From NCBI GenBank assembly GCA_004352715.1, contig SCFE01000050.1:1940036-2004035 (forward strand): a stretch of 64,000 nt of DNA. Direction: 5' to 3'. Positions 11,904 through 21,965 of the stretch are shown one piece after another (within the stretch, counting starts at the first letter, position 1; the number at the start of each line of letters is the position of its first letter). The translations under genes were made by a program, and so were the position numbers. The DNA is from Hofstenia miamia (taxonomy: Eukaryota > Xenacoelomorpha > Acoela). The notes below the pieces were generated by a model. It saw only the letters and a program-made list of their open reading frames with translations, ran no database searches and was not told the DNA's origin.

Positions 11904-12030
11904 CGGAGTTTGAGTAACGTTTGGTGACTGATGATGTCGTAAACTTTGGTGCTCATATCAAAGGAAGTTGAGACGATACGTTCGGAATTATGTGAAAAAC
12001 TTAGCTTGTGAATAGCCGATTGGTGAAAAT
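11904..12030 (-). CDS. WDR88: WDR88-like exon 5A, alternative WD40 blade 4
   Basis: 127 nt, entering with two bases that complete a codon (G+AT, Asp) and leaving with two (CG). Encodes FHQSAIHKLSFSHNSERI, then STSFDMSTKVYD and ends LLKLR. It is homologous to the exon 83 nt downstream (11694-11820): same length, same phases, about 17 of 43 residues identical including STSFD and TKV. Either exon splices in frame from exon 4 and into exon 6, but using both, or neither, shifts the frame. Acceptor CTTTAG, donor GTAGAT. Confidence 0.82.
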
Positions 12031-13687
12031 CTAAAGCGATTTTTACAAAACATTTGACGTGTAATAATCACACATTACCACTATGAGCAAGAAAACAACA
12101 ATTTTTAACATTGATGTTGTATTTAGATAGTGCATATTTAATGATTTTGTTCTTCTTTGCACGTCGTAGGGCGTGTATGATTCATTCTGTAAGTTTATAC
12201 TAGGGAATTAATTGTAGCCAAACAGTTAGTATTCAACAGGAGCTCCTGCCTCACCGATAACAAGATGAAGCCTTCACGTCCCAATCCAGGGTACAATACG
12301 ACTACTTCACATGCTATTGCAGCATATCTTTTGCTATTTCGATATTGACGTTAACTACATGTAGATTAGAAAATATAAGTCCAATTGTAAGCGGTTAGGT
12401 GACTGGTCTGGCTTGGTTTCGAAAAACCACGGCAATCAACTGCTACTCAGATTATTTTGTTTGCCTGCAATCGGAGGTTTCGTGCAACGGCACGCCTCAA
12501 CGGGACAGCGCCGAGTCGTGATTTAGCAAGGAAAATTCATATCTTTATTTTTTGAGTTATGAGCATTTAAAGATTGGTCAAGAACAATAAAAAATTAAGA
12601 GATTCATGGACAGCTTAAGATTAAAGGAATATTTGCCCGCAAAAGGGTATCGTACACTTAGGAGGGAGATTATGGTTACAAAAATGCAAAATTTGGTTCG
12701 TGACTTATCGAAGTTTGCTGGTTTGCAATACTTGTGTGTAGGGGAGATAAGGGCGGCACGCGTCCCCAATTCATTGCAAATATGTTTAAGGTTGCGGCAG
12801 GAAATAAATTGAGTCAATATTTTTGGTGTGAATTCTGATGACCAATTTAAAAAATTTCGAAAAATTAAGCAAAGTGCGCATAAGTTTAAGACAAATTGGT
12901 ATTCACAAAAATTAAAAAATGAAAATAAATTTTGCATCGTCATTTTTGAATGAGAACGAGGATCAGACAAATGACTTTCAGTGATAGGTACAATATTCTA
13001 GTCATTACAGGAATATAAGTGGTGGAGCCATATCAGAAATTAACAAGGTGGAAAATAACACGATGATAAAAAACCCTGAAAAAGAAAGGAATTTTCTTCA
13101 CTCCTGTTACCAGGACATGGACCAACGCAACAAACGTGAAAGTTGTAAAATGCTTTTGTGTTCTCATCATACAACAAGCAAAATTTGTGTCTTTATACCA
13201 ATGCACCCGCTTAGAGGGTATAAATGGTGATACATTTAGGATTTACAGGCATGTCTAAGGCCAAGGTCATAGTGTAAAGCCTGAAGAACGTCGCATTTCA
13301 ATGAAAGATGTAAGTTCGATTAACTAAATATTTTAAAAACAAAGGTAATTTTGCTACCATTACAAAAGCATTATAAAAATGCTTATATATGCTTATGTCT
13401 TATCAGTGGAAACGAAAGAAAAAATCGAGAGTAGTAAATGCAAAGAAATCTATCTGCCTACAATGTGGCATTTCTGACTTAAGTTGTTACTCGTTGACAA
13501 GTAATCACATGCTTTTCTTAATATGCGAGTATATCCTTTCAAAATAAACATTAACAATTTTAAGGATTTTAAGAAACTGCATAGATCTCTAAAGTACCAT
13601 TCTTGGAAATCCATCTTCAATAGCTAAACTATTAATTGCAGAACTTCAACTTTGGAAGAAATGAGTGCGAACAATTGCTTTACTAAG

Positions 13688-13724
<37 letters not shown>

Positions 13725-13753
13725 ACTAACAACTAAAAAATAGACATGCGAAC
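12031..13753. other. WDR88-like intron 4, nothing firmly recognised
   Basis: Mostly AT-rich. A locally GC-richer patch at 12440-12530 has no coding or repeat signature I can name. A (TA)n microsatellite lies at its end. Confidence 0.4.
13691..13721. repeat. (TA)n microsatellite
   Basis: About 15 uninterrupted TA units directly beside exon 4 of the WDR88-like gene. Confidence 0.95.
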
Positions 13754-13877
13754 CTTTAACGGTTTTGATCAGTGTGCCAGACTGAATATCATGGAAGTGA
13801 ATGGCGTAATCAATTTCAGTTGCGGAGGCAATGACTCTACCGTCCTCTTGGATGCAACACGCAGACACAATAGTTGG
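13754..13877 (-). CDS. WDR88: WDR88-like exon 4, WD40 blade 3
   Basis: Encodes PTIVSACCIQEDGR through SGTLIKTVK plus one extra base (G). Acceptor TTCTTGTGTTCAG. The donor AAAG|GTTCGC is weak but is fixed by phase: its single G completes the first codon of either alternative exon downstream. Length 124 nt. Confidence 0.82.
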
Positions 13878-14371
13878 CTGAACACAAGAAAACTAAAAAA
13901 ATGATGTTATTCAGTAAATACTGTCACAGCTCGAAACTCTACAAAAGCCGACTTAGTACAAACAAAAAACTTCATGCGAAAATGAGTAAAGTTTTGAGAT
14001 GTTCACAAAATTCTATATTGTTGTTATTACCTAACTGTAGTATGTAATGTCAATTGGGACCTTACTTTTAAAACATGAACTTAAAAACTGCGTTGTAACT
14101 ATCGGAGAAGCATCTATTTGCAGGTAACAATCATAGTTCAAGTTTACAGAAACCGTTACTAAGCTAATCTTTGCATGTTTTAAAATATAACATTTGCATG
14201 CTATAAATATAACACTATATAATTAATTATGATCACTAAGATATCACACAACGTTAGACTAGCTGAAGTATTTAAAAAACGTAAGATCACATCAAAATTT
14301 AATTAAAATTTCAAACAAAAACAGAGATTAATTAAATTAGCTTTAGTTCTATGAGCAATTAAATAGCTTAC

Positions 14372-14524
14372 AAGCTTTTTTCCAGTTTCTGTATCCCATA
14401 AAGATAAGTTTTTATCCCATGAAGAAGATACAAAAACTGAAGGATGGTGTTGCGAGATATCACACCAATCGATAACATCTGAATGACATTGGAATGAATC
14501 CAATACCGAACCATACACACTATC
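14372..14524 (-). CDS. WDR88: WDR88-like exon 3, WD40 blade 2
   Basis: Encodes 51 residues beginning DSVYGSVLDSF, containing SSSWDKNLSLWD and ending ETGKKL. Acceptor TTTAG and donor GTAAGC; phase 0 both sides. Confidence 0.88.
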
Positions 14525-14691
14525 CTAAACATTTAGACGTCATCACAAGTAATATATATAAAATCAGACCCCAAACGAAACACTGATGTTTTTCTAAATG
14601 AAGCCTTAGCATTAAAGTCCATAGCACATGAACTTCATTTTCACTGCTGGTGTTAGTGTATTGGCATTTTTTTTGAAAAACATAAACTCAC

Positions 14692-14802
14692 CCATATAAA
14701 ACAATAACCACTGTCGTCACAAGAGAGAATACGTTCGTCATTGTTGAAAAACTTACAGCGATTAACCGAGGAGGTATGACCAGTCAATGGCTTGACCTTC
14801 AC
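14692..14802 (-). CDS. WDR88: WDR88-like exon 2, WD40 blade 1
   Basis: Encodes 37 residues starting VKVKPLTGHTSSVNRC and ending CFIW. This is the GH-to-W core of the first blade. Acceptor TTTTAG, donor GTGAGT, phase 0 on both sides. Confidence 0.88.
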
Positions 14803-15060
14803 CTAAAATAAGCATGTAAATCTACTGTTGCTGAGAATTTCTACGACATGCAGGGATAGCTGAGATAAGGTTTGATCTTGCTAAATTGAAAGCAAATCAA
14901 AGCTGGGAAATTTTCAAAAAGCATAATGGAGCAAATTTCAGTATAAAGAACTAAAATCTAACAGACTAACAAAAGACACGAATTTTACCATTTCAATGAA
15001 AGTGTTTTGACTAAATAGTAGAATTCAATCGTAATATTATATTAATATAAATTATCATTA

Positions 15061-15138
15061 CCTGAGCTAGCTCTTCGTTATCCCATGTGGCATCTGCTAT
15101 TGAGTTTTTGAATTGATTCTCACTGTCAATTGGTCGCA
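15061..15138 (-). CDS. WDR88: WDR88-like exon 1 (likely start exon)
   Basis: Encodes 26 residues beginning MRPIDSENQF and ending EELAQ. The ATG at 15138-15136 is directly preceded in frame by TAG, so it is the first possible start whether or not this TAG is also used as a splice acceptor. The donor is GTAATG. Phase 0 at the 3' border joins the next exon. Confidence 0.75.
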
Positions 15139-15649
15139 TCTAAAAATTTGAATGAACTTAAACAGTACATAAAAAGCAAGACGAGAAATTTAATATATTA
15201 TTTAGTAAATAGACAATTAATGGAGCAAAAAGTTGTTGGAAACATATTTCTTTAGTATTTTAATTGTGTTATTATCCATAGTTATTCTTGGGAAGTTCAG
15301 AATTCACAATTGAGTCAGAATATATAGGACACTTCCTTCTGAAATTTGATTCGAGGAAGATGAAATCATGTCCGTTTCTCGAAAATTTAACTTGGCTCTA
15401 GAGGGTATGAAGTATAGAATTTTACAGAGTGTGCACCTGCCTTACTCTAGTGTACGCCATAATGTCAGATTTGTGAACCTTTCTGCTTGTTAACAATAAA
15501 ACGACGACTGGGTCATTATTTACCCAAGGTCGCAAATTTTGCTCTCTTATTTTACCTATAGGAGACTTCTGGTTCTGGGATTGTAGATTCATGCCTTTGT
15601 TTTTTTCTGCTTCGACATTATTACGTATCCTATTTTTCGGAAATTATTA

Positions 15650-16640
15650 TCATAATGCCAATATGGCTTTGTAAACATCACGGTTCAATTTTGCAACTAT
15701 TTGTTTTTCTTGATTTATTAGCATCCGAATTAGACTCGGGTAGGCCCGATTATTCAAAAGCCTTTGACTCCATTTTACATAATTTATTTTTAAAGAAATT
15801 GCATATTCTCGGAGGTGATCAAGTTTTGAAGTTCAATGTATTGTTTTCAATGGTACTAAATGAAAACTACTTAGACTTACTAGTGGTGTCATACAAGAAT
15901 CGGTTCTCGGTCCGTTGTTATTTATCATCTATATCAATGACTTATCTGATGTCTGTGAAACTAAGTCTTCGTTTCTGTTCGCTGATGACCTCAAACTAAA
16001 TCAGACCCTAAAAGTGATTATAATAATCGTGAATGCGTGTCCGCAAATAATAACTTGCGTATAAACATAGAAAAATTTCAATGCATTTGTGTCAATAAGC
16101 TATTTGATGAAAATTTTCCGCTGTCAATTACTGTGAAATATCTACCTATAGTTAGCGATCTAAGCCTTTTAGTAACATTCAATGTAAAATGGGACACTCC
16201 ATATTTTGCACAAACTCAAAACATGCACCTCATGCTTTTTCTCTACCAGTAGTACTATTGTATTTGGGACCCACTGGAAGGCCAAATTACAACGACGTCA
16301 AAGCAAGATTCTATCATTATTGTTGTATTCATCCATTGTCTGGCACCCTATTTGACTACGATTAATATAATGGAGCAATTCCAAAATAGATGCTTGAAAT
16401 TGATATCTTCAAATGTGAACACTATTGCACGCCCTAAGATTTTGGGGATTTTGCCTATATCATATCGTCCTCAACTACTTGACTTGATATATTTTAATAA
16501 GATTTTAATTGGGAATGCTGATATTTCGATAACTGGTTATATATCTTTTTATACGCCCCGTAGGCCTGGTCTACGTTCAGGCTGTCGCTTTCTCCTTAAG
16601 TCCGACAAAATGCTAAGGTTGTGACATATTTCTCGTACTT
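15650..16640 (+). pseudogene. LINE reverse-transcriptase relic
   Basis: Broken frames across about 1 kb carry reverse-transcriptase landmarks in order. DYSKAFDS at about 15752 is the palm motif with the first catalytic Asp. SGVIQESVLGPLLFIIYIND at about 15880 is the GxxQxSxLxPLLF block. FADDLKL at about 15978 is the catalytic FADD box. Further on, EQFQNRCLKLISS (about 16375) and an R-x-GLRSG tail fit the C-terminal region of non-LTR elements of the CR1/jockey sort. Several frame changes and stops show it is dead. No 5' end, endonuclease domain or poly-A tail is recognisable; it is a fragment upstream of the DNA-transposon nest. Confidence 0.85.
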
Positions 16641-16688
16641 TAACTGTATTGTCTACATAGCAAACTGCATTCATTTGAACACTGATAT

Positions 16689-18736
16689 CAGACACTGGAA
16701 ATAAATAATTTTATTGAAATAATTTCAATAAATAATATTGAAATAATTTATTTTACCAACAGAAAATAAAAATAATTTATTTTTGGGAAAAAATAATTTC
16801 AAAATAATTGTGCTTTTCTGTCACTGAATATATGGTTCTTTTGACTGCCTGGGAATTTGGCATTTTTATCGCTGAGGCAAAATTTATTTGTTTACAGATA
16901 AGGCTCGTTGCTAGCTCTCACGTTATTCAGTGCATTAGCGGTCAACCTGCGGCGGCTTTGCAAACTGCATCATCAGCGTTGCAAACAACCAACCAATCAG
17001 GCGCAACTAGAAATATTCAGTTCTGCATTGCGTATAGCATTGTGACTTACAATTTGAGTGCTAGCATATCAATATGCCTCCACGAATGAATAAGCAGATC
17101 GTTGAGCATTATTTTACGGAAGTTGAAAAAGGGGAGTATGTTTGCAAGTGCGGCCGTAAACGCAAACAACGCCCGAATACAGGGTATGCAAACCTTTTAA
17201 ACCATATTACCGTCGATCACCCGAATTATCTAAAGGAGTTGTCAGACAAAAGTGGTTTACAAAGTGCTTGTATTGAAACTGCTTCGAACTGGAAAGCGTC
17301 CAAAAAAGCGAAACTGCTTTATAACTGGATCGATTGGATTGTTACCGACAACCACTGCTTCAATTTTCCGGACAGTGAGAAGACACGCCAGTACTCCAGC
17401 TTAGACAATATATCTGGTAAATCTGTCCAGTATTACATGGAGGAAGTTACAAAAGAAGTCGAAAAGAAAATCAAGGCATATTTACCCTGCAAATTTGCAC
17501 TGATAATAGACGGTTGGTCACACAATATGTCACACTACTTGGGTGTCTTCGCTGTATTTCCTCACGATCACAAACAGGAAGTCGTATTGCTCGCACTTTC
17601 GCCCCTGATTGAAGAAGAATGCATGAACGCAAATTCACACATAGATTTCATTACATTTGTTTTATCTTTGTTTGGAAAGTCCCTCGAAAATATTCAATTC
17701 GTGAGAGGTGACAACGAAAACCTCAACAAGGCTATTGCAGACAAAATTGGTGCACCGTTTATTGGGTGTGCTAGTCATCGTCTCAACTTGGCTGTAAAAA
17801 GCCAATTAGAAAAACACGAGCCGACAATCGAAAAAGTAGCTAGACTCATGAAGGCCATCAGTACTCTAAAAGAAGCAGCAAAGCTCCGACATAAGACATT
17901 TCTTCGTCCCGTTCTTCGAAATGCTACAAGGTGGTCTTCAACGTTTGCAATGATTAGGCGATATTTTGAATTGACACCGTTCATTGACAGCACAGACCCG
18001 AATATGGCTGTTTTGTTACTTTCGCCGACAGAGGCGCTAGAACTGAAAACCTTATTCTCAGCACTCCAAAAAATTAATTCTGTCACACTTAAATTACAGG
18101 AAGAAGATATTAACCTTGGGGATGTGCGCATACTCTTCGATTCTTTGATAGAAGAATTTCCACTATTCCGAAATTATTTCGAAAAGAACTCGACTATTGT
18201 TCATTCACCACTACTGGAGAATGCTATCAGCAATTCTATATTAGGTGAAAATTCGGCTCAAGATGAAACCGATATTCTGGCGTCTGTTTTGGAGAAAATG
18301 AAATTTCTGTTGTTCCTGATCAGCCAAACTCGCTTAACTTTGCTGAAGTTTCTTTAAAAAAAGAAAGTCTCCACTTCATGTCATTTAAGTTGGGTGCCGC
18401 CAACTTCCAACCACGTCGAGCATCTGTTCAGTTCAGCTAAGCAAGTCATGAGCCCACATCGCAAAAACATGACACCAATGCATTTGGAAATCGTCATGTT
18501 CTTGAAGGTTAACAGGCGATTTTGGGATTCCTCAGTGCTGGATTTGGTTATCAATAAAGAAACTGCTGAGTAACTGTTGAAAATCATTGAATAATGTTTT
18601 TATCTTGTGTGCTGTAATTTTGAAAATAATTGCAAAAAAAATAATAATAATTACAATTATTTATTTTTTGTTCTTAAAATAAAAATAATTTATTTTTGGT
18701 TCAAAATATATTTCAATAAATTATTTCCAGTGTCTG
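16689..18736 (+). mobile_element. Near-complete hAT transposon with exact TSD
   Basis: 2048 bp beginning CAGACACTGGAAATAA and ending TTATTTCCAGTGTCTG, with an exact target duplication ACTGATAT (16681-16688 and 18737-18744). Subterminal regions repeat AATAATTTATTTT motifs on both sides (16700-16805 and 18625-18725). It carries a single transposase gene with few lesions, so it is the youngest-looking autonomous-type element here. The flanks (aactgcattcatttgaac before; tgatctatttgg after) suggest it inserted at or near the 5' part of the piggyBac copy that follows. Confidence 0.93.
17074..18573 (+). pseudogene. hAT transposase, one premature stop
   Basis: Open from ATG 17074 to TAA at 18355 (427 codons). 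The same frame resumes to a natural stop at 18571-18573, 499 codons overall. Residues 24-49 hold a BED-like zinc finger (C24, C26, H44, H49). An RNase-H-like catalytic core follows: IIDGWS with Asp146 and RGDNENLN with Asp213, then CASHRLN (C232, H235), the hAT C-x-x-H block, and RNATRWSS. After the stop, VPPTSNHVEHLFSSAKQVM and FLKVNRRFWD are the hAT dimerisation domain, with the likely third acidic residue in VEHLFS. Around 18290-18400 the in-frame peptide is oddly hydrophobic, while a neighbouring frame reads NEISVVPDQPNSLNFAEVS. Two compensating indels are therefore as likely as a simple stop mutation. A functional source copy elsewhere in the genome is plausible. Confidence 0.9.
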
Positions 18737-19329
18737 ACTGATATTGATCTATTTGGAAGACAAAATACCACAAAATGGGGTCTGGTACAAATTTCTCAAA
18801 GATTACAAAATTTGTAAACCTTTGTAAACTCAAAGCATTTATTGGTTTATGCTATGCTCGTGGAACGTAATCAAAATCAATTCCTATGTCTGATATATGG
18901 TATCGAAAATGAGTCTTATCAATTTTCCATCAAACTATGACACGAGATAGATTTAAAGAAATCATGCGTCATTTGCGATTTGACGAAATTCGATGTGAAA
19001 GATGGTAGCGGTTGCAAACAGACAAATTCATCAAATTGGGATCCATTCATCGAAAACTGCAATAGATGCTATACGATTAGAGATAACTTGACTGTTGATT
19101 TAACAGTTTTATCCATCAAAATATCGGTGTTCAGCAGGCCCGTAGCATGCATGGTAGTCAGGTATTCAGTGACTACCACAAATATTAATAAAAATAATGA
19201 TACAATTTCAATTTTTATTTCCTTAGATTGTAATTGATTATTCTATTGATGTACGTAAAATTATAATTTATAGTGAAATTTACAGGAAAGAATGTGAACT
19301 TCTAATTTTCAATCACCAAATGACCATTT

Positions 19330-19710
19330 GTACGCCCTACGCGTCAAAATTGTGAATTCCGATGTTGTCAGAATTTAAAATGCTTACTACCCGCATATAT
19401 ATTTAATTGCACACGCTTTCTCCACATTTGTTGCTCTTAAACATATCCGTTTGGTGGAGAATGCTGTAAATAAACAACGCCACTTGTGGCGAAATTGTGA
19501 ATATTGAGGTAGTCAGATTTGAAAATGACTACTACCCGCATATTTATTGAATAGCACATTTCTGATTGGTGGATAATGTGCAAATAGCTATTGAATTACG
19601 CAACATGTGGCAAAATTCTGCATTAATAATAGTCAGATTTAGAAATGACTACCATCAGATATATTGATTTAATATGACATTGCTATTTGATGGATTGTTA
19701 AATATCGTAA
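19330..19710 (+). repeat. Imperfect tandem repeat, about 120-145 bp period, 3 copies
   Basis: Each copy contains a variant of GGCGAAATTGTGAATATTGA, then GTCAGATTTGAAAATGACTA and CTACCCGCATAT. Copies start near 19343, 19487 and 19608. It sits wholly within the hAT element. Confidence 0.75.
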
Positions 19711-19975
19711 GGCGAAAATGCCATTGTAGAACCAGTATAAAAAAGCCCAGGCAGAAAATTTAAACTAATAGTCTGCTTCAGAAAATAACTCAGTTTTAAA
19801 GTGAATAATTTTCTAGCAGTGGCACATCCTTTTTGAAGCCGATCACTTTTGATGCTATCACAAGTTAATTTTATTGTTAAAAAGTGCAGTTAATGCAAAA
19901 GTCTTTTTATTTTAGTATTTTCAATTATGTTTAATTTTTTCATTTACAAAAATGTTATAATGGTTTTGGATATGA

Positions 19976-20093
19976 CGCTCCCGGGCCGGGCCTGAATATA
20001 ACTAAGTGAAACGGGCCGGGCTGTGCTTGGTTTTTGGGTTAGAGGGTAGAGGCAGCGCCCGGGCATGAAATCACGGCCCGGTTACAACTTTGC
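19976..20093. repeat. GGGCCGGGCC-rich patch, possibly a fragment of another hAT family
   Basis: Bases 19980-20092 repeat CGGGCCGGGC and end CGGCCCGGTTACAACTTTG, whose inverse (CAAAGTTGTAACCGGGCCG) resembles the left end of the element at 24584. Probably a small nested fragment of that family; no target duplication found. Confidence 0.45.
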
Positions 20094-21359
20094 TGTGTAT
20101 TATGTAGTTGCATTGAATATTCTTCATATATATATATATATGTATATAATATTTTTGAGAAATTTTAAAGTAATGTCATTTATATCAATGCAAACTTCAA
20201 AGACAAAAAATTGTAATAAACTTCAACAAATGATTTTGTATTGCTTTGCTTTGACTACCATAAATTTTTAGGCTTGCTACGGGCTTGGTGTTCAGTATGT
20301 AGCAAGTAAACCAGATAAATTCGGAATTAAGTATTTTTTGTTGGTTGACGTTGAGTCGAAGTATGCCTACAAATGGACTTCCATATTTCAATAGAATCCA
20401 TTCCCGTCCAGCAAGTATAAGTCTTTCATCTTACATAGTACCTTCATTTATAGATTGCACAACATAACATTCGGCAATTTTTTTACTTATCTTAATTTGG
20501 CACATTCTCTTCTGGACAAAGGATTCAGTAGTATGAGCACGATGAGACACAATAGACAAGGCTTCCATATGTTGATTTGCTAATGAAAGATGAAGCGTTG
20601 TATTCATCAAAGTTCATTAGAAGCGACAAAAATATTATTTTATGTTCGTACAAATGTAAAAAACGTCGCCACATATCATTGCTGTCAACAGCACATAAAA
20701 AGATCATTATTGATAGCGGTGCAAAGCGAAAACCAAAAATTGTTGCAGATACAAAATGTGGAGTGGATATAGTGGATCAAATGGTACGACAGCATAGCAC
20801 TCGGTGTAAATGCGTAGGTGGCCTATTGATGTATTTTATAGCATTCTTGATTTGGTTTTATTGAATGCATCGATTGTTTTCAAAGAAGTGAAGAATGTTT
20901 GCAGTACACGACGTCAGTTTAAATACGATTATTCGAATAATTATTTAAATTTGAATCAAATGAAAATGCATAGATAAATATGCTTGGGGCTTTGCCATAG
21001 AAACGAATACGATGCAGTATCACAATGTGCCACAACAAAACACAAATGCAATGCAGAAACTGTGGTAAATCTTTATGTGGTGGCCTCAGTGATAGTTCCA
21101 ACATGATCTTGACCCTTTATCAAAACTGTAAAAACTAATGTTTCAAAGACTATATTACTATTTGTTAAAAATGTAATAACTGGATTGTTGCAATTGTATG
21201 TTTGTATGACTCTTCGCAAAAATTGTTAAGTTGTTCTAATTTTAATATATGCTTCCCATACCCCATTAGCACTGTGATTATTAGGGCTACTCTTTCGTCG
21301 TTAAAGGGTTTATCATTCTAGTATGAATATTTACATGGAACAGTAATTTACTTCATTTC

Positions 21360-21965
21360 CAGTTTTTTCTTACCTTTTGAATCAGGGATATTCTGCAGTG
21401 GCACCATTAAAGCCAATCACAGAGATCTGCTCAAAATTTTGAAAACGATCAGACCCGCCATGAATGCCTGACCTCGGAAACTTTGTACGAACTTTCAAGG
21501 AAAGTAATTCTGTTGAGCTATTTTCCTAAACGAATAAAGGTGTGTTGATGAGGCCCACCAAACGCCGGAAATTGAAACTGATCATTAGGACAAAAAATCT
21601 CAAATAGTGCTTGACTATAACTCAGGAAAAACGGGAGTAAACATCATGGACTCGGGAATTAAAAACTTCATCACCAAAAGGAACACCAACAGATACACAA
21701 TGCTCATGCTCTTCAATGTGATTGATGTCTCTGTTAACAATGAGCTTCTGCTTTTCTCCTACAATTCACCAAACGTCGAAAAGAAGACTTTGTCAAAGCA
21801 GTTAATTCATGAAACCTTTTGGCCTTGCTTTCCAACTGATGCAAACTTCAACATTTACTTCCTAAAATCGTTCTTTTCATAAGCCTTCGAAATGCCAAGA
21901 GAAACGTTGTCGGAATGTCACATGCGACATTTGTAAAAAAGTATTTGCAGTAATCATAAGATAAC
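21360..21965 (+). pseudogene. Second, distinct piggyBac transposase relic (C-terminal part)
   Basis: From about 21607 the frame reads LDYNSGKTGVNIMDSGIKN, equivalent to the piggyBac block DYNxxKgGVDxmD. It is followed by RNTNRYTMLMLFNVIDVSVN, equivalent to TRRWPxxxFyxxlDxxxxNa. After a shift, KCQEKRCRNVTCDICKKVF at 21885-21945 is a cysteine-rich C-terminal finger. The sequence differs from the preceding piggyBac copy (which reads KCGVDIVDQMVRQ at the same block), so two piggyBac families are present side by side. The N-terminal part and the termini are not recognisable. Confidence 0.75.

Larger units (their letters stand above)
2334..15138 (-). other. WDR88: WD40-repeat gene, WDR88-like (gene span, 9 exons seen, 3' end not found)
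   Basis: Conceptual splicing gives about 310 residues (using one of the two alternative exons) arranged as seven WD40 blades. Blade ends carry recognisable Trp-Asp-type signatures: SSSWDKNLSLWD, GSWDKRICIWD, SSSYDTTVAIWD. GH starts open several blades (GHTSSV, GHSNVV, GHDGSV, GHTDWV). The order of blades and the motifs SSWDKNL, GHxGSVSSC and GHxDWVxD are the pattern I know from vertebrate WDR88, a poorly characterised WD-repeat protein. All nine exons have AG/GT borders and matching phases. The final exon completing the last blade (after SCSK) was not found between 345 and 2333, so the gene is either incomplete in the assembly or its last exon is too diverged to see. Introns of 0.1-4.6 kb hold many hAT elements. 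Function is inferred only as a beta-propeller scaffold. Confidence 0.85.
19135..20287. mobile_element. Non-autonomous hAT element inserted in piggyBac, exact TSD
   Basis: Begins CAGGCCCGTAGC and ends GCTACGGGCTTG. It is flanked by exact copies of GTGTTCAG (19127-19134 and 20288-20295), and removing it with one TSD copy rejoins the piggyBac reading across the codons for GVQ/YVASKPDKF. The interior holds a tandem repeat (19330-19710), a GGGCCGGGCC-rich patch (19980-20092) and a (TA)n run at about 20126, but no transposase. Confidence 0.95.
18745..21140 (+). pseudogene. piggyBac transposase relic, split by a hAT insertion
   Basis: Fragments in shifting frames match piggyBac (DDE_Tnp_1_7) order. 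From 18830: KAFIGLCYARG, then SIPMSDIWY, MTRDRFKEIMRHLRFDE, and RLQTDKFIKLGSIHRKLQ. After the hAT insertion (19135-20287) the frame resumes with QYVASKPDKFGIKYFLLVDV, whose Asp residues lie in the catalytic core. At 20650-20810 it reads KRRHISLLSTAHKK and TKCGVDIVDQMVRQHSTR, then SILDLVLLNASIVFKEV. At about 21022-21090, CHNKTQMQCRNCGKSLCGG is the C-terminal cysteine-rich domain. Many stops and frameshifts. The coding stretch spans nearly the whole protein, so this was once an autonomous element; its TTAA ends are not clear, although 21301 (TTAAAGGGTT) could be a decayed terminus. Confidence 0.88.

Noticed and set aside
11694-12030. Both 127-nt exons used together as two separate WD40 blades
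   Set aside because: Joining them shifts the frame and gives a stop within about 16 codons; the phases allow only one at a time.
12578-12970. 130-codon minus-strand frame in the WDR88-like intron
   Set aside because: Composition matches AT-rich noise; no domain, and no phase-compatible splice sites fitting the gene.
17775-18131. Open frame on the minus strand across the hAT transposase
   Set aside because: Shadow of the plus-strand gene, with no domain of its own.
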